Shown in pieces: positions 17,293 through 24,553 of a stretch of 63,917 nucleotides of DNA. The stretch is from a virus. The stretch is from IMG/VR virus record IMGVR_UViG_3300022929_002740, positions 1 through 63,917 of that record; one strand, given 5' to 3'. The notes beneath the pieces were generated by a model that did no database searches, was not told the origin of the DNA, and was given only the letters and a program-made list of their open reading frames with translations. Each line of letters begins with the position of its first letter. Position 1 is the stretch's first letter. A program made the translations under genes and the position numbers.

Positions 17293-17534
17293 CAAGCATA
17301 GGTGATGCTAGTAAAGTTGAAGAAATTATCCAACGATACGAAAATGCACAAAAGAGATTGAGAAGTCAAGTCAACAGCATTGTGATATATTCACAAGGAA
17401 GTTTTACACTTCAAGAATTATACAAAATGCCAATGCATTACATCAAAGAGATCGAAGAAGCATTAATTGAAAAGAACGAAAAGGAAAAGCAGATGATAGA
17501 ACAAGCAAAGGGAAAGAATAGACAAACATTCTAA
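17274..17534 (+). CDS. Frameshift-dependent C-terminal extension of the gp26-like protein
   Basis: An open frame of about 86 codons, -1 relative to gp26, continuing from the T9 run to a TAA at 17532-17534. It encodes a helical, Lys/Glu-rich segment ('IGDASKVEEIIQRYENAQ' at its start, 'FTLQELYKMPMHYIKEIEEA' in the middle) with normal codon use. It has no ATG or GTG with a ribosome binding site before its middle, which argues it is made only as a fusion. The layout mirrors the G/GT tail-assembly chaperones of other tailed phages. An alternative is a T4 gp51-like gene read from a rare start codon. Confidence 0.65.
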   Translation, partial: FQKYILASIGDASKVEEIIQRYENAQKRLRSQVNSIVIYSQGSFTLQELYKMPMHYIKEIEEALIEKNEKEKQMIEQAKGKNRQTF

Positions 17535-17929
17535 TGTTTCTTCGAAGAGCTAACGCTCATCGTCATACTCATTTCATTTCGTATGATATTTCTTTCTTAG
17601 ATATAATTTTTATTATGATTAGTTATTACCCTGTTTTCAGTCGCACTTAGCTTGTTACAGCCAAGTGCAAAAAAAAGCTAAAGGTCATTACCCCGCTCCA
17701 GATCGCTCCGTTATAGTGAAACCTAATATAGGCAGAGGCGGTCTTGCGCTACCCCTTTACTCACTGCTTAAGACGCAGAAACTCCAGATGCTATAACGTC
17801 AACATTACTGGATATCCGTGGGTTACAATGGCACAGTAGAGCCCACTCTTTTGGTTTGTTTTGCCTCAGCAAGATCCGACGGTACATATTACTACGCACA
17901 ATCTCAATGCTTTTGATTAGGAGGCTATA
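17535..17929. ncRNA. Gene-free 395 bp with inverted repeats, candidate structured RNA
   Basis: No credible ORF lies between these two convergent genes, and base composition is less AT-rich than the flanks. Inverted repeats seen: GCACTTaGC (17643-17651) with GCcAAGTGC (17660-17668); an alternative pairing TTAGCTT (17647-17653) with AAGCTAA (17675-17681) that excludes the first; CGTTATAG (17709-17716) with CTATAACG (17791-17798) closing an inner stem GC-g-GTCTT (17738-17745) with AAGACGC (17770-17776); and GTGGGTT (17818-17824) with AGCCCAC (17840-17846). CTCCAGAT occurs twice (17696 and 17782). A TATAAT at 17602-17607 could be a -10 box for a plus-strand RNA. I find no tRNA T-arm, tmRNA or RNase P signature. 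RNA identity and strand are inference. Confidence 0.45.
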
Positions 17930-18358
17930 TTATGACTGGTGTCTATTAAGGGATTCTACGAGTGCCTTGGATCCGCCTACACGGACGTTTATGATGCCGT
18001 TGTAATATTCATCTGTTTCTAGCACTTTACGATCGAACTGTTCACGAGCTTCTAAGTAACTCATTTCACCTCTGCCTGTGCAGAAGTAAAGTATTTCTCT
18101 TGTAAAGTTCTCTGGGCCTAATTCTTTTACATCTGCGTTCAACTTGTCACTGCTTCCCCAATAGGTACGCCAGTCACTTTCTTTAGTTGATCGTCTCTTG
18201 TTCTTTTTGCCTTTGAGGGGGTTTTTAGTTACTTTAAATTGTGCCAGTTTTTTGCCAATGTACTTTTTGCCATTCGTGGTGTTGGTAATGAGATATACGA
18301 AACCTACGTATTCCTCTGGTATTTGTTCAATAAGTTTGCCTTGATAAGTCCATTGCAT
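17930..18358 (-). CDS. GIY-YIG family endonuclease
   Basis: A 142-residue protein with the GIY-YIG signature as 'GFVYLI' (residues 19-24) and 'KYIGKK' (32-37), then an Arg- and Lys-rich segment with 'DWRTYWGSS' and a downstream Glu in 'SYLEAREQFDRKVL', matching the catalytic Arg and Glu order of the fold. The ATG at 18358 is chosen over a TTG further upstream. There is no clear ribosome binding site, but a good sigma70-type promoter lies just upstream. It could be a free-standing homing endonuclease or a host-DNA-cutting enzyme. It is the last gene of the minus-strand early block and converges on the structured gap at 17535-17929. Confidence 0.85.
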   Translation of the reverse strand: MQWTYQGKLIEQIPEEYVGFVYLITNTTNGKKYIGKKLAQFKVTKNPLKGKKNKRRSTKESDWRTYWGSSDKLNADVKELGPENFTREILYFCTGRGEMSYLEAREQFDRKVLETDEYYNGIINVRVGGSKALVESLNRHQS

Positions 18359-18375
18359 GTTAGTATATAGCAACT

Positions 18376-18405
18376 AGTATATATGCCGAACTTAGCTAAT
18401 GTCAA
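18376..18405 (-). promoter_or_regulatory. Sigma70-type early promoter for the GIY-YIG gene
   Basis: On the minus strand: TTGACA (18405-18400), an 18-nt spacer, then TATACT (18381-18376), one mismatch from the -10 consensus. Predicted transcription start is about 10 nt before the ATG at 18358. It lies in the short gap after the phosphomannomutase-like gene, giving the nuclease its own early expression. Confidence 0.72.
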
Positions 18406-18406
18406 C

Positions 18407-19099
18407 CTAAATATACCTCTTTTTTAAGATTTCCCAAGTTTGTTGATATCCTCGGTCAATTTGATAAAAATGTGTACTGGCTTGTGCCGCACTATAATCA
18501 TTACCGCCTGGGTAACAATTGTCTCCAAAGAAGATTGTTCTTGTGTCTGTATAGTGTTTTAGTACTTGACTTTTATCACAATCAATGGGGAAGATATCTA
18601 TACTGGTTTCTCCTGCTACTTGTGCTACAGCATCATCAAACATTTCATTGAACGCCAATGACACCAACTGTCTTCCGTGATGGTGTTGTTCCCATTCAGC
18701 ATATCTAGCACGTTGATCCCAGTCTGCATTTCTTCCTACAATACTAAAGTTTGCAGTACCAGTTCTTTGTTCAATATGGTTACCAGTTTTCTCTGGATAA
18801 TCTATACTGTCTACTTGTTGTTGTAAAAAGTCATATTGTTGTTGAGTGAGTGTCCATGGATTTTTATGGTGTTCTCGATCTCCGATAAACACATGATTGC
18901 CGCTACAATGATATACCCTTTCAAATGCATTAGTGAGCTTTAAACCAATCTGTTCTACAGTTTTTGGTCTGTCACTGCCTGTTACAATTACACATTGATG
19001 ATTGTTTACAAACTCCAGCATCACTTGTTCAAACTTAGGATCTATTTGTTTTCTTGGATCAGTTAATGTACCGTCTACATCAAAAAGGAACTTCGTCAT
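18407..19099 (-). CDS. Eukaryotic-type phosphomannomutase-like HAD protein
   Basis: A 230-residue HAD-superfamily protein with nucleophile motif 'DVDGTLTDPR' (Asp7 and Asp9). It continues with 'GTANFSIVGRNADWDQRARY' around residue 114, 'ETSIDIFPIDCDKSQVLKH' around 167 and 'FFGDNCYPGGNDYS' near 190. These are the marks of alpha-phosphomannomutase (PMM1/PMM2 family), which interconverts mannose-6-phosphate and mannose-1-phosphate, rather than of the usual bacterial ManB type. It is close to the PMM length (about 245). It overlaps the 3' end of the upstream 102-residue gene by 20 nt. It may supply mannose-1-phosphate to the sugar genes at 47886-63917. Plain phosphatase activity is possible. Confidence 0.82.
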   Translation of the reverse strand: MTKFLFDVDGTLTDPRKQIDPKFEQVMLEFVNNHQCVIVTGSDRPKTVEQIGLKLTNAFERVYHCSGNHVFIGDREHHKNPWTLTQQQYDFLQQQVDSIDYPEKTGNHIEQRTGTANFSIVGRNADWDQRARYAEWEQHHHGRQLVSLAFNEMFDDAVAQVAGETSIDIFPIDCDKSQVLKHYTDTRTIFFGDNCYPGGNDYSAAQASTHFYQIDRGYQQTWEILKKRYI

Positions 19100-19388
19100 C
19101 GTTTTCTAACTCTTTCATTTGTTCAGGATACCATTTGTAAAGCATGTCTATTGGCATAGTGTATTTGAGTGATTTTACATTGATATACTTGAAAGATTTG
19201 TTGTAGTTACTGTTTAATGTAATAGTAGTAGTGCTATCATATGTTCCTTGATAGGTATCATCTGTGCTTATCAAAGGTGCAGTAACAAGCCAATCTTCAA
19301 AATCGTCATCGCCTTTGTCAGCTTTGTTGTTGAAACTGTTTATGTTGATATCGGTTATATTGTAATCATATTCGTCTTTAGGATTCAT
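19080..19388 (-). CDS. Unknown acidic protein (102 aa)
   Basis: Starts 'MNPKDEYDYNITD' at 19388, preceded by a GGAAAG ribosome binding site; an upstream TTG in frame is less likely. Overlaps the stop of the 57-residue gene and the start of the phosphomannomutase-like gene, so it belongs to the same transcript. The N-terminal half is acidic and probably disordered. The C-terminal half ends 'MLYKWYPEQMKELENDDEVPF'. I do not recognise a family. Confidence 0.65.
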   Translation of the reverse strand: MNPKDEYDYNITDININSFNNKADKGDDDFEDWLVTAPLISTDDTYQGTYDSTTTITLNSNYNKSFKYINVKSLKYTMPIDMLYKWYPEQMKELENDDEVPF

Positions 19389-19551
19389 TTTGCTTTCCAA
19401 ATAGTTTATAGAATACGTCTATAGGTAATATCTTTTTTGTTAGTAGTTCTTGCGGGTGTATTACTTTTTCTCTGATGTTAGAACCAAAGTCTCTTCGATA
19501 TACTGTTTTGCCTCCGTCTGGGCTTTCAAATATCTTAGGATTACTCGGCAT
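19378..19551 (-). CDS. Small conserved-looking unknown protein (57 aa)
   Basis: Read directly from the minus strand: ATG at 19551, stop at 19378-19380. The protein starts 'MPSNPKIFESPDGGKTVYRR' and ends 'FYKLFGKQNES'. Its start overlaps the gp46 stop by 11 nt and its end overlaps the next gene by 11 nt, giving the tight coupling expected of a real gene and filling what would otherwise be a 152-nt gap. Small proteins with a similar 'ESPDGGKTVYRR' segment are familiar next to gp46/gp47 in marine T4-like phages. Function unknown. Confidence 0.75.
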   Translation of the reverse strand: MPSNPKIFESPDGGKTVYRRDFGSNIREKVIHPQELLTKKILPIDVFYKLFGKQNES

Positions 19552-21310
19552 CTACAAACTCTGTATCTGTGCTAAACGTAGTAAAGCCACCTTCTTTGAT
19601 AACTTGTAGTATTGTGTTTACACGACCTACTAGTTCATCTCTGTGTGAGATTAGGAAGATATTTTTGTTGCGTTCACGTTCAATCTTTTTGAGAACACTT
19701 AGTGCAGCATCTACACCATTTGTATCCATGCCACTGTCAATGAGTTCGTCAATAGCAAGGAAGTTTATGGGTGTGTTCATACTTTCAAACACATCTCTAA
19801 ACGCCCAACTAAGGCCAAGTATAAGTCTGTTACGTTCGCCTCTGCTCAAGTTATCAAAGTCTAGTTCTCTGCCTAGCTCTGTGATTTCAACTGTAAGATC
19901 AGGTTGGAACTGCACCTCATGCGGTAATCCTAGTTTAGTCAAGTAGTAAGCAAGCCTGCTGTTTAGATACTGTAAGTTTTGTTCAATAATACGTTTGCGA
20001 ATAAAACTATCTTTGTTTGTTAACAGTTTGTACAAGAAATCCTGATGATCTTTCATTACTGTTAGATCATTCATATTATCCCAATCAACTTCTTGTAGTC
20101 CAGTTTCTTTTAGTGTATCAACTTGTTCTTGATACATGTCAGTTTCGTTGGCAATACGTTTTGCTTCTGTTTTTAGATTATTAACAGTGTTTTGATGCTC
20201 TAGTGCTTCTTGTAGTGTGTTATAGTGTGTAACTGGAATTTGTCCAAGTTCTCCTAGTTGTACTAGTGCATCCTCGTATTCTACTTTGAGATTTGTATCA
20301 TCGTCAATATGCTGTTGAGATTCTTTTACTGCTTCTTGTTTTGTCGCAAGAATCTCTTCGTGCTGTGCATCGTGGATACTTTGCCCGCATGCATAACATT
20401 GATGTTGTTCGGTTGCTAACAGATCTTTTTGTGCTTTTTCTAAACGCTTTTGTTCTCTAGTAATACTGTTTACTAGCTTTGTAATTTCTGCTTCTAATGT
20501 GTTTACTTGTGTTTTCTTGTCGAGGTAATCATTTAGTAGCGCATGATTGTTAAGCTCTGTTTGTATGTCTATCTTTTCGAGTGTGTTGACTTGCTGTTGG
20601 ATACTTTCGACATCAGACGTTTGTTTATCTCGCCATATTTTTTGCCGTCGTTCCAGATCACCAATACTTTTTTCAATTCTGGCATTTGCTTCTTCAACTG
20701 CGTTAATTCGATATTCTTCTTGCTTGATTGCATCTTTGGTCAGCCTTTGCTGTTCTTTTAGTGCCTCTGCTTTTTCACTAAGCATTGTTATGCCCAGTAA
20801 TTGCTCGATGATCGCTCTTTGATCATTTGCCCTCATACTGAGGAAAGGCTCTGTGTATGTGTTAAGTGCAACAATGTGCTTGAACATGTCATGACTCATA
20901 CCAAACAGTTTTTCTATTTGTGCTTGAGTTTGACGATTCTCACCTTGTGCTTCGTCTTCGTCAACGTTCTGTTCGTTGACATAGTATTTAAGCACATTGG
21001 GCTTACGACCTCTTTCAATGCGATATTTTGTGCCTTCTACTTCAAAATCCAGTGTAACCAGCATGCTTTTGCTGTTTGTTTTGTTTACAAGGTTATCCTT
21101 GCGTATGTTAGTGAGTGCGTTTCCATATATAGCATAACTCAGTGCATTGATGATAGTGGTTTTGCCTGTACCATTACGACTACCATCTCCACCAAGGTCT
21201 AGGTTATTGCCCAACACCAGTGTTAGACCGTTGTCAGTAAAACGCACAGACTGCGTTACATTACCAACACTCATAAAATTCTTTACGGTAATATTGTTAA
21301 GTGTAATCAT
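19541..21310 (-). CDS. gp46: Recombination endonuclease subunit gp46 (SbcC/Rad50-like)
   Basis: A 589-residue SMC-type ATPase: Walker A in 'GDGSRNGTGKTT' (41-52), long coiled-coil arms either side of a zinc hook 'CYACGQ' (Cys305, Cys308), ABC signature 'NLSRGERNR' (487-495), Walker B 'NFLAIDEL' (516-523) and a conserved H-loop 'LISHRDEL'. With gp47 it forms the Mre11/Rad50-like complex that resects DNA ends for recombination-dependent replication and host DNA breakdown. T4 gp46 has 560 residues. Its start overlaps the gp47 stop by 4 nt (ATGA). Confidence 0.97.
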   Translation of the reverse strand: MITLNNITVKNFMSVGNVTQSVRFTDNGLTLVLGNNLDLGGDGSRNGTGKTTIINALSYAIYGNALTNIRKDNLVNKTNSKSMLVTLDFEVEGTKYRIERGRKPNVLKYYVNEQNVDEDEAQGENRQTQAQIEKLFGMSHDMFKHIVALNTYTEPFLSMRANDQRAIIEQLLGITMLSEKAEALKEQQRLTKDAIKQEEYRINAVEEANARIEKSIGDLERRQKIWRDKQTSDVESIQQQVNTLEKIDIQTELNNHALLNDYLDKKTQVNTLEAEITKLVNSITREQKRLEKAQKDLLATEQHQCYACGQSIHDAQHEEILATKQEAVKESQQHIDDDTNLKVEYEDALVQLGELGQIPVTHYNTLQEALEHQNTVNNLKTEAKRIANETDMYQEQVDTLKETGLQEVDWDNMNDLTVMKDHQDFLYKLLTNKDSFIRKRIIEQNLQYLNSRLAYYLTKLGLPHEVQFQPDLTVEITELGRELDFDNLSRGERNRLILGLSWAFRDVFESMNTPINFLAIDELIDSGMDTNGVDAALSVLKKIERERNKNIFLISHRDELVGRVNTILQVIKEGGFTTFSTDTEFVDAE

Positions 21311-22314
21311 AGGGAATTATAAATGTCTACTAGGATCTTTTTGTTTATCATTTCGCTGTCTACAGCGTTTAAACTATTGTACACTATCTGGTCTACATTC
21401 TCAACCTCGATATCGTCTACAACTTTCCAATCCTGTGCATGCTCTTCCTTTTTGCTGGGGATCAACGCTATCTCTCTAACGTTGTACTGTTGGCTGAAAG
21501 TTTCTTTAATAAAACTTGCTTCTTCGTAACTGATATTGATATCCAATGTAGCACGACAATATGTGTGTTCATTTAGAATCTTTTCAGGTTCATCTATTAG
21601 TCTACTCAGAGGCACAGTTCTATAGCGTGGTCCAGGGTAATCAATATACTCTGGAACGCCATTCCATTCTAACTTCATCATGCCTCTATCGTCGTCCCAT
21701 GTGTCTGCATAGTTGTGACCAAACGGACTACCTAAGTAATGTACATTGCCCTTGGCTTGACGTTTGTGAAAGTGTCCACTAAACACATACTCTGGACCTT
21801 GTAGATGTTCTGCATTTAGACTACCGTGATCTGGCATTTCTACCATAGCATTCATTTTAAAGAACGGAAGTTCGAAATGACCAAACATATATCTACACTT
21901 GGTCTTTTGTAAATTTTTCCATTCATCTCCTACTAACCAAGGCACAAGTGCAACGTCATCTTGCACTAACATATCTTCAACTAGTGTAACATTATCAAAC
22001 AATCCTGCATATGGTAAACTGTTTAAGTCACGTTTCTCACGATAGTATAGATCATGATTACCCATGATCATATACACATGTTTGAATGCACGACTGAGTT
22101 TGCCTACATTTTCTACACTGTGATTGAGTGTACTAACGTTTACACTTGATCTGTGATGATGCCAATCTCCAAGAAAGATGCAAGTTTCGCAATCTTCGCT
22201 TTGTTCAATGAACCAATCTACAAAGTCAGCACAATCTCGATTGTGTTGTTTGCTGTTGTTTTTGTTGCCAAAATGTATGTCTGTAAAACATGCGGCTCTA
22301 TTAAAGAATGTCAT
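21307..22314 (-). CDS. gp47: Recombination endonuclease subunit gp47 (SbcD/Mre11-like)
   Basis: A 335-residue calcineurin-like phosphoesterase with motifs 'DIHFGN' (12-17), 'GDWHHHR' (49-55), 'GNHD' (85-88) and 'SGHFHKRQ' near 180, the metal-binding set of Mre11 nucleases. It partners gp46, whose gene overlaps its stop. T4 gp47 has 339 residues. A TTGACA with a weaker -10 lies upstream (22348-22376), consistent with early expression. Confidence 0.96.
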   Translation of the reverse strand: MTFFNRAACFTDIHFGNKNNSKQHNRDCADFVDWFIEQSEDCETCIFLGDWHHHRSSVNVSTLNHSVENVGKLSRAFKHVYMIMGNHDLYYREKRDLNSLPYAGLFDNVTLVEDMLVQDDVALVPWLVGDEWKNLQKTKCRYMFGHFELPFFKMNAMVEMPDHGSLNAEHLQGPEYVFSGHFHKRQAKGNVHYLGSPFGHNYADTWDDDRGMMKLEWNGVPEYIDYPGPRYRTVPLSRLIDEPEKILNEHTYCRATLDINISYEEASFIKETFSQQYNVREIALIPSKKEEHAQDWKVVDDIEVENVDQIVYNSLNAVDSEMINKKILVDIYNSL

Positions 22315-22347
22315 GGGTCTCCGTTCAAAGAAGTTATAACTTCTCTT

Positions 22348-22376
22348 ATACTACTGTCGATAATTGAGGATGTCAA
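22348..22376 (-). promoter_or_regulatory. Possible early promoter for gp47-gp46
   Basis: Minus strand TTGACA (22376-22371), 17-nt spacer, TAGTAT (22353-22348; four of six matches). A TATAAG three bases further on is an alternative with a 20-nt spacer. The -35 box overlaps the region just after the gp55 stop. Weaker than the other early promoters here. Confidence 0.45.
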
Positions 22377-22377
22377 C

Positions 22378-23253
22378 CTATATGTTGAAGCCGTGTTCTT
22401 TGCGTTCTTTGTCGGCTTGTTCGTCCCATTTAGCACGTTCTGCCATTTCGTGTTCGATTTGGCGTGTCCAACTGGGCATTTGTCCATTTTGTTGTAGTAG
22501 GTCATCTCTAATGTTTTGATTACGCTTTTCCAAGTTCAACACTCTTGTAAAACTGTTGGTAACTGCGGCTGTGTAGTAAGCAAATGGGTTTTGACTTTTA
22601 AGTTCATTGAACTGTAGTCCAATTTGACTTAGTTGTAGCAGTGCATGACTGCGCATTTCGTCTACATATGTATAGCCACGCCAGTTACTGCGCATACTGT
22701 AACGTTCACACAGTTTGATATACATCTTTGCTAGATTGTTTGTGATCTTGCCATGCTGTGTATTAAACTTTCCGTTATCAAATCCACCTTCCCAGTGACT
22801 TCTAACACATTCTCTGAGTTCACCATTTACATATGCATAGTGTTTGAATGGAGGGAAGTTACATTTGCTGTGATGATCTGCCACAGTTTTAGGCTTGCTT
22901 TTTCTGCCAGGCTCTAGTGGTACATGATCAAATGTCATTAATCTAAACACAAGACTTTTTTCGTCAATTGTGTCTGGGTCTACTTTGTAACTGATTTGTT
23001 TGGGTTTTTGACTAGCTTTACGAGCACCATCATACCATTCATGGAATGCAGCTTCGTATGCTTGCACACTCAATTGATGTGCTCTATTTTCTTTAGCTAA
23101 CTGTATAAATTCTGGATTATTAATATCTTCAATGTTTTCTACTATTACATCAAATCTTGCATACTCGTCGTCTATAACACTACAAAAGGTAAGTTTACTT
23201 TTGTGTATCTCTTTGAGCATGTCTTTGTTGTTTAAATAATTTTGTTTCCTCAT
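22378..23253 (-). CDS. gp55: Late-transcription sigma factor gp55
   Basis: A 291-residue protein whose C-terminal half has the gp55/sigma region 2-like sequence 'DEMRSHALLQLSQIGLQF' then 'NPFAYYTAAVTNSFTRVLN', as in T4-like marine phages. It directs host RNA polymerase to TATAAATA late promoters. It is longer than T4 gp55 (185), mainly by an N-terminal extension. It is the first gene of the minus-strand early block and has a strong TTGACA promoter, as needed for a regulator made before late transcription. Late promoters of the matching type occur at 8628, 14493, 16412, 16434, 23324, 30005 and 45119. Confidence 0.92.
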   Translation of the reverse strand: MRKQNYLNNKDMLKEIHKSKLTFCSVIDDEYARFDVIVENIEDINNPEFIQLAKENRAHQLSVQAYEAAFHEWYDGARKASQKPKQISYKVDPDTIDEKSLVFRLMTFDHVPLEPGRKSKPKTVADHHSKCNFPPFKHYAYVNGELRECVRSHWEGGFDNGKFNTQHGKITNNLAKMYIKLCERYSMRSNWRGYTYVDEMRSHALLQLSQIGLQFNELKSQNPFAYYTAAVTNSFTRVLNLEKRNQNIRDDLLQQNGQMPSWTRQIEHEMAERAKWDEQADKERKEHGFNI

Positions 23254-23273
23254 TGTAGTTCCTTATTTTCTAT

Positions 23274-23302
23274 AGTATAATGTCAATAAACTAAGATGTC
23301 AA
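23274..23302 (-). promoter_or_regulatory. Sigma70-type early promoter for gp55
   Basis: Minus strand TTGACA (23302-23297), exactly 17 nt, TATACT (23279-23274), one mismatch from consensus. A second TTGACA lies inside the spacer (23286-23281). It is 21 nt upstream of the gp55 ATG and back to back with the plus-strand late promoter at 23324. Confidence 0.8.
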
Positions 23303-23323
23303 TCAGTACGCATTTAATTCAGC

Positions 23324-23331
23324 TATAAATA
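23324..23331 (+). promoter_or_regulatory. T4-type late promoter TATAAATA for the baseplate block
   Basis: Exact TATAAATA 18 nt upstream of the ATG at 23350, with ATAGGAG as ribosome binding site in between. It should drive the baseplate genes in the late phase. It is divergent from the gp55 early promoter, so gp55 and its target lie side by side. Confidence 0.85.
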
Positions 23332-23349
23332 CATATATAGGAGAATCCA

Positions 23350-23943
23350 ATGAGATATGTACAACTGACAGAAGATGTGGCTACGGATATTGCTGTTTTT
23401 TATGGCGGTAGATTTCAGCCTATGCACAAAGGTCATCATAAAGTTTATATGGATCTAGTGGAACAGTTTGGTTCCTCTAACGTATTTATCGCTACTACAA
23501 TAGCCAAGAATGCAACACCTGAAAAGGATCCATTTAGTTATGAAGAGAAAACTGGCATTATGCAAAACATGTTTGGTATACCTGCTAAACAAATTGTACA
23601 AACTAGTCCATACAGACCTGATGTTAGTTTAACAGGCAAAGACCCTGCAAACACCGCAATTGTATTAGTGTTCAGTGCCAAAGATGCAGGAAGACTAAAA
23701 GGCGGAAACTATCTTAGAGATTATGAACCAGGAGCAGAAATGGTTCCAGGTGACCAAGCAGGATATATACTAGAAGTACCAATACAAGAAGGTGGCATGA
23801 GTGCTACTGATTTTAGAAACGCAATGAAAAATGATAGTCTAAACGATAATCAAAAGATGATGAAGTTTAGAGAATTTTTTGGAAGTATTAATCAACAAGT
23901 GTACGAATTTATTAAAGGAAAACTAAATGGCAGTGCTAGCTGA
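23350..23943 (+). CDS. Nucleotidyltransferase (HxGH family)
   Basis: A 197-residue protein with the nucleotidyltransferase signature 'GGRFQPMHKGHHK' (His26-Lys-Gly-His29), then 'FSYEEKTGIMQNMF' and a 'GGMSATDFRNAM' segment that resembles the substrate-closing 'ISSTxxR' loop. The family includes NMN and pantetheine-phosphate adenylyltransferases and glycerol-3-phosphate cytidylyltransferases; the substrate cannot be chosen from sequence. It is first in the late baseplate transcript, preceded by AGGAG, and overlaps the next gene by 17 nt. Lying in front of structural genes is odd for a metabolic enzyme and may mean a virion role. Confidence 0.82.
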   Translation: MRYVQLTEDVATDIAVFYGGRFQPMHKGHHKVYMDLVEQFGSSNVFIATTIAKNATPEKDPFSYEEKTGIMQNMFGIPAKQIVQTSPYRPDVSLTGKDPANTAIVLVFSAKDAGRLKGGNYLRDYEPGAEMVPGDQAGYILEVPIQEGGMSATDFRNAMKNDSLNDNQKMMKFREFFGSINQQVYEFIKGKLNGSAS

Positions 23944-24553
23944 AAATAGAGCGAGACTTACACTTGCACCTGGCGGCGCTTCTCAGAGAAGTTCTCGCAA
24001 TCAGTTTTACTTTAATGGACCGGCGAGTCCACTGAGGCAACACAATGGTATACTGTTTCCTTATCAGCCTGATATAACTTACAGTCAAAGTGTAAACTAT
24101 AGTCCTTATGATATGACACACACCAACTATACATTTAATGCTTATAGAAATACACCTAGTCCTACTATACAAATGACAGTACAATTTGCAAGTATTACAC
24201 AAGAAGAAGGCGAGTACACACTTGGTGCGCTACATTTTTTGCGTAGTGTTAGCAAGATGTTTTTTGGCTTAAATGATCTAGGAGGAAATCCTAGTTCAGG
24301 TACTCCTCCTCCCGTACTGCGTTTTAGTGCATTTGGAGAACAACAATTTAACAACATACCTGTTGTATTAGAAAGTTTTAGTACAACATATGATAGTGGT
24401 GTAGATCTCAAAGATATTAACGGAACACAAGTTCCTACATTAATGAACTTCTTTATTGGTATGAGCATACAAATTAATCCTGACAGACAAAAGAATGTGT
24501 ATAGTACACACAATTTTATCAACGGGTCCGGATATAAACAAGGATTCATTTAA
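23927..24553 (+). CDS. Baseplate tail-tube cap protein, gp48/gp54-like
   Basis: A 208-residue protein with 'YQPDITYSQSVNYSPYDMTH' near residue 46 and 'PTIQMTVQFASITQEE' near 85, a tail-tube-like beta pattern seen in the tube initiator or cap proteins of T4-like phages. It lies directly before gp53 and the hub genes, where gp48 or gp54 is expected. It is shorter than T4 gp48 (364) or gp54 (320). It overlaps the upstream nucleotidyltransferase by 17 nt and its stop overlaps the ATG of gp53. The choice between gp48 and gp54 is not resolved. Confidence 0.72.
   Translation: MAVLAENRARLTLAPGGASQRSSRNQFYFNGPASPLRQHNGILFPYQPDITYSQSVNYSPYDMTHTNYTFNAYRNTPSPTIQMTVQFASITQEEGEYTLGALHFLRSVSKMFFGLNDLGGNPSSGTPPPVLRFSAFGEQQFNNIPVVLESFSTTYDSGVDLKDINGTQVPTLMNFFIGMSIQINPDRQKNVYSTHNFINGSGYKQGFI

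Noticed and set aside
17756-17881. A 39-codon minus-strand frame starting MYRRILL
   Set aside because: No ribosome binding site, and it runs through the inverted repeats; the translation has no family resemblance.
17535-17929. tRNA, tmRNA, RNase P RNA or group I intron in the gene-free gap
   Set aside because: No T-arm consensus (GTTCRA), no tmRNA tag or acceptor, no RNase P signature words and no group I core elements were found on either strand, so only an unspecified structured RNA is suggested.
17919-17946. Perfect AGGAGG followed by ATG and a 5-codon frame on the plus strand
   Set aside because: The frame stops after five codons and lies opposite the GIY-YIG gene's end. It could be a leader peptide but nothing downstream on the plus strand would be regulated.
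22311-22505. A 64-codon minus-strand frame before gp47
   Set aside because: Two thirds overlap gp55 in another frame, there is no clear ribosome binding site and the sequence has no recognisable features; the gap of about 60 bp is better explained as promoter region.
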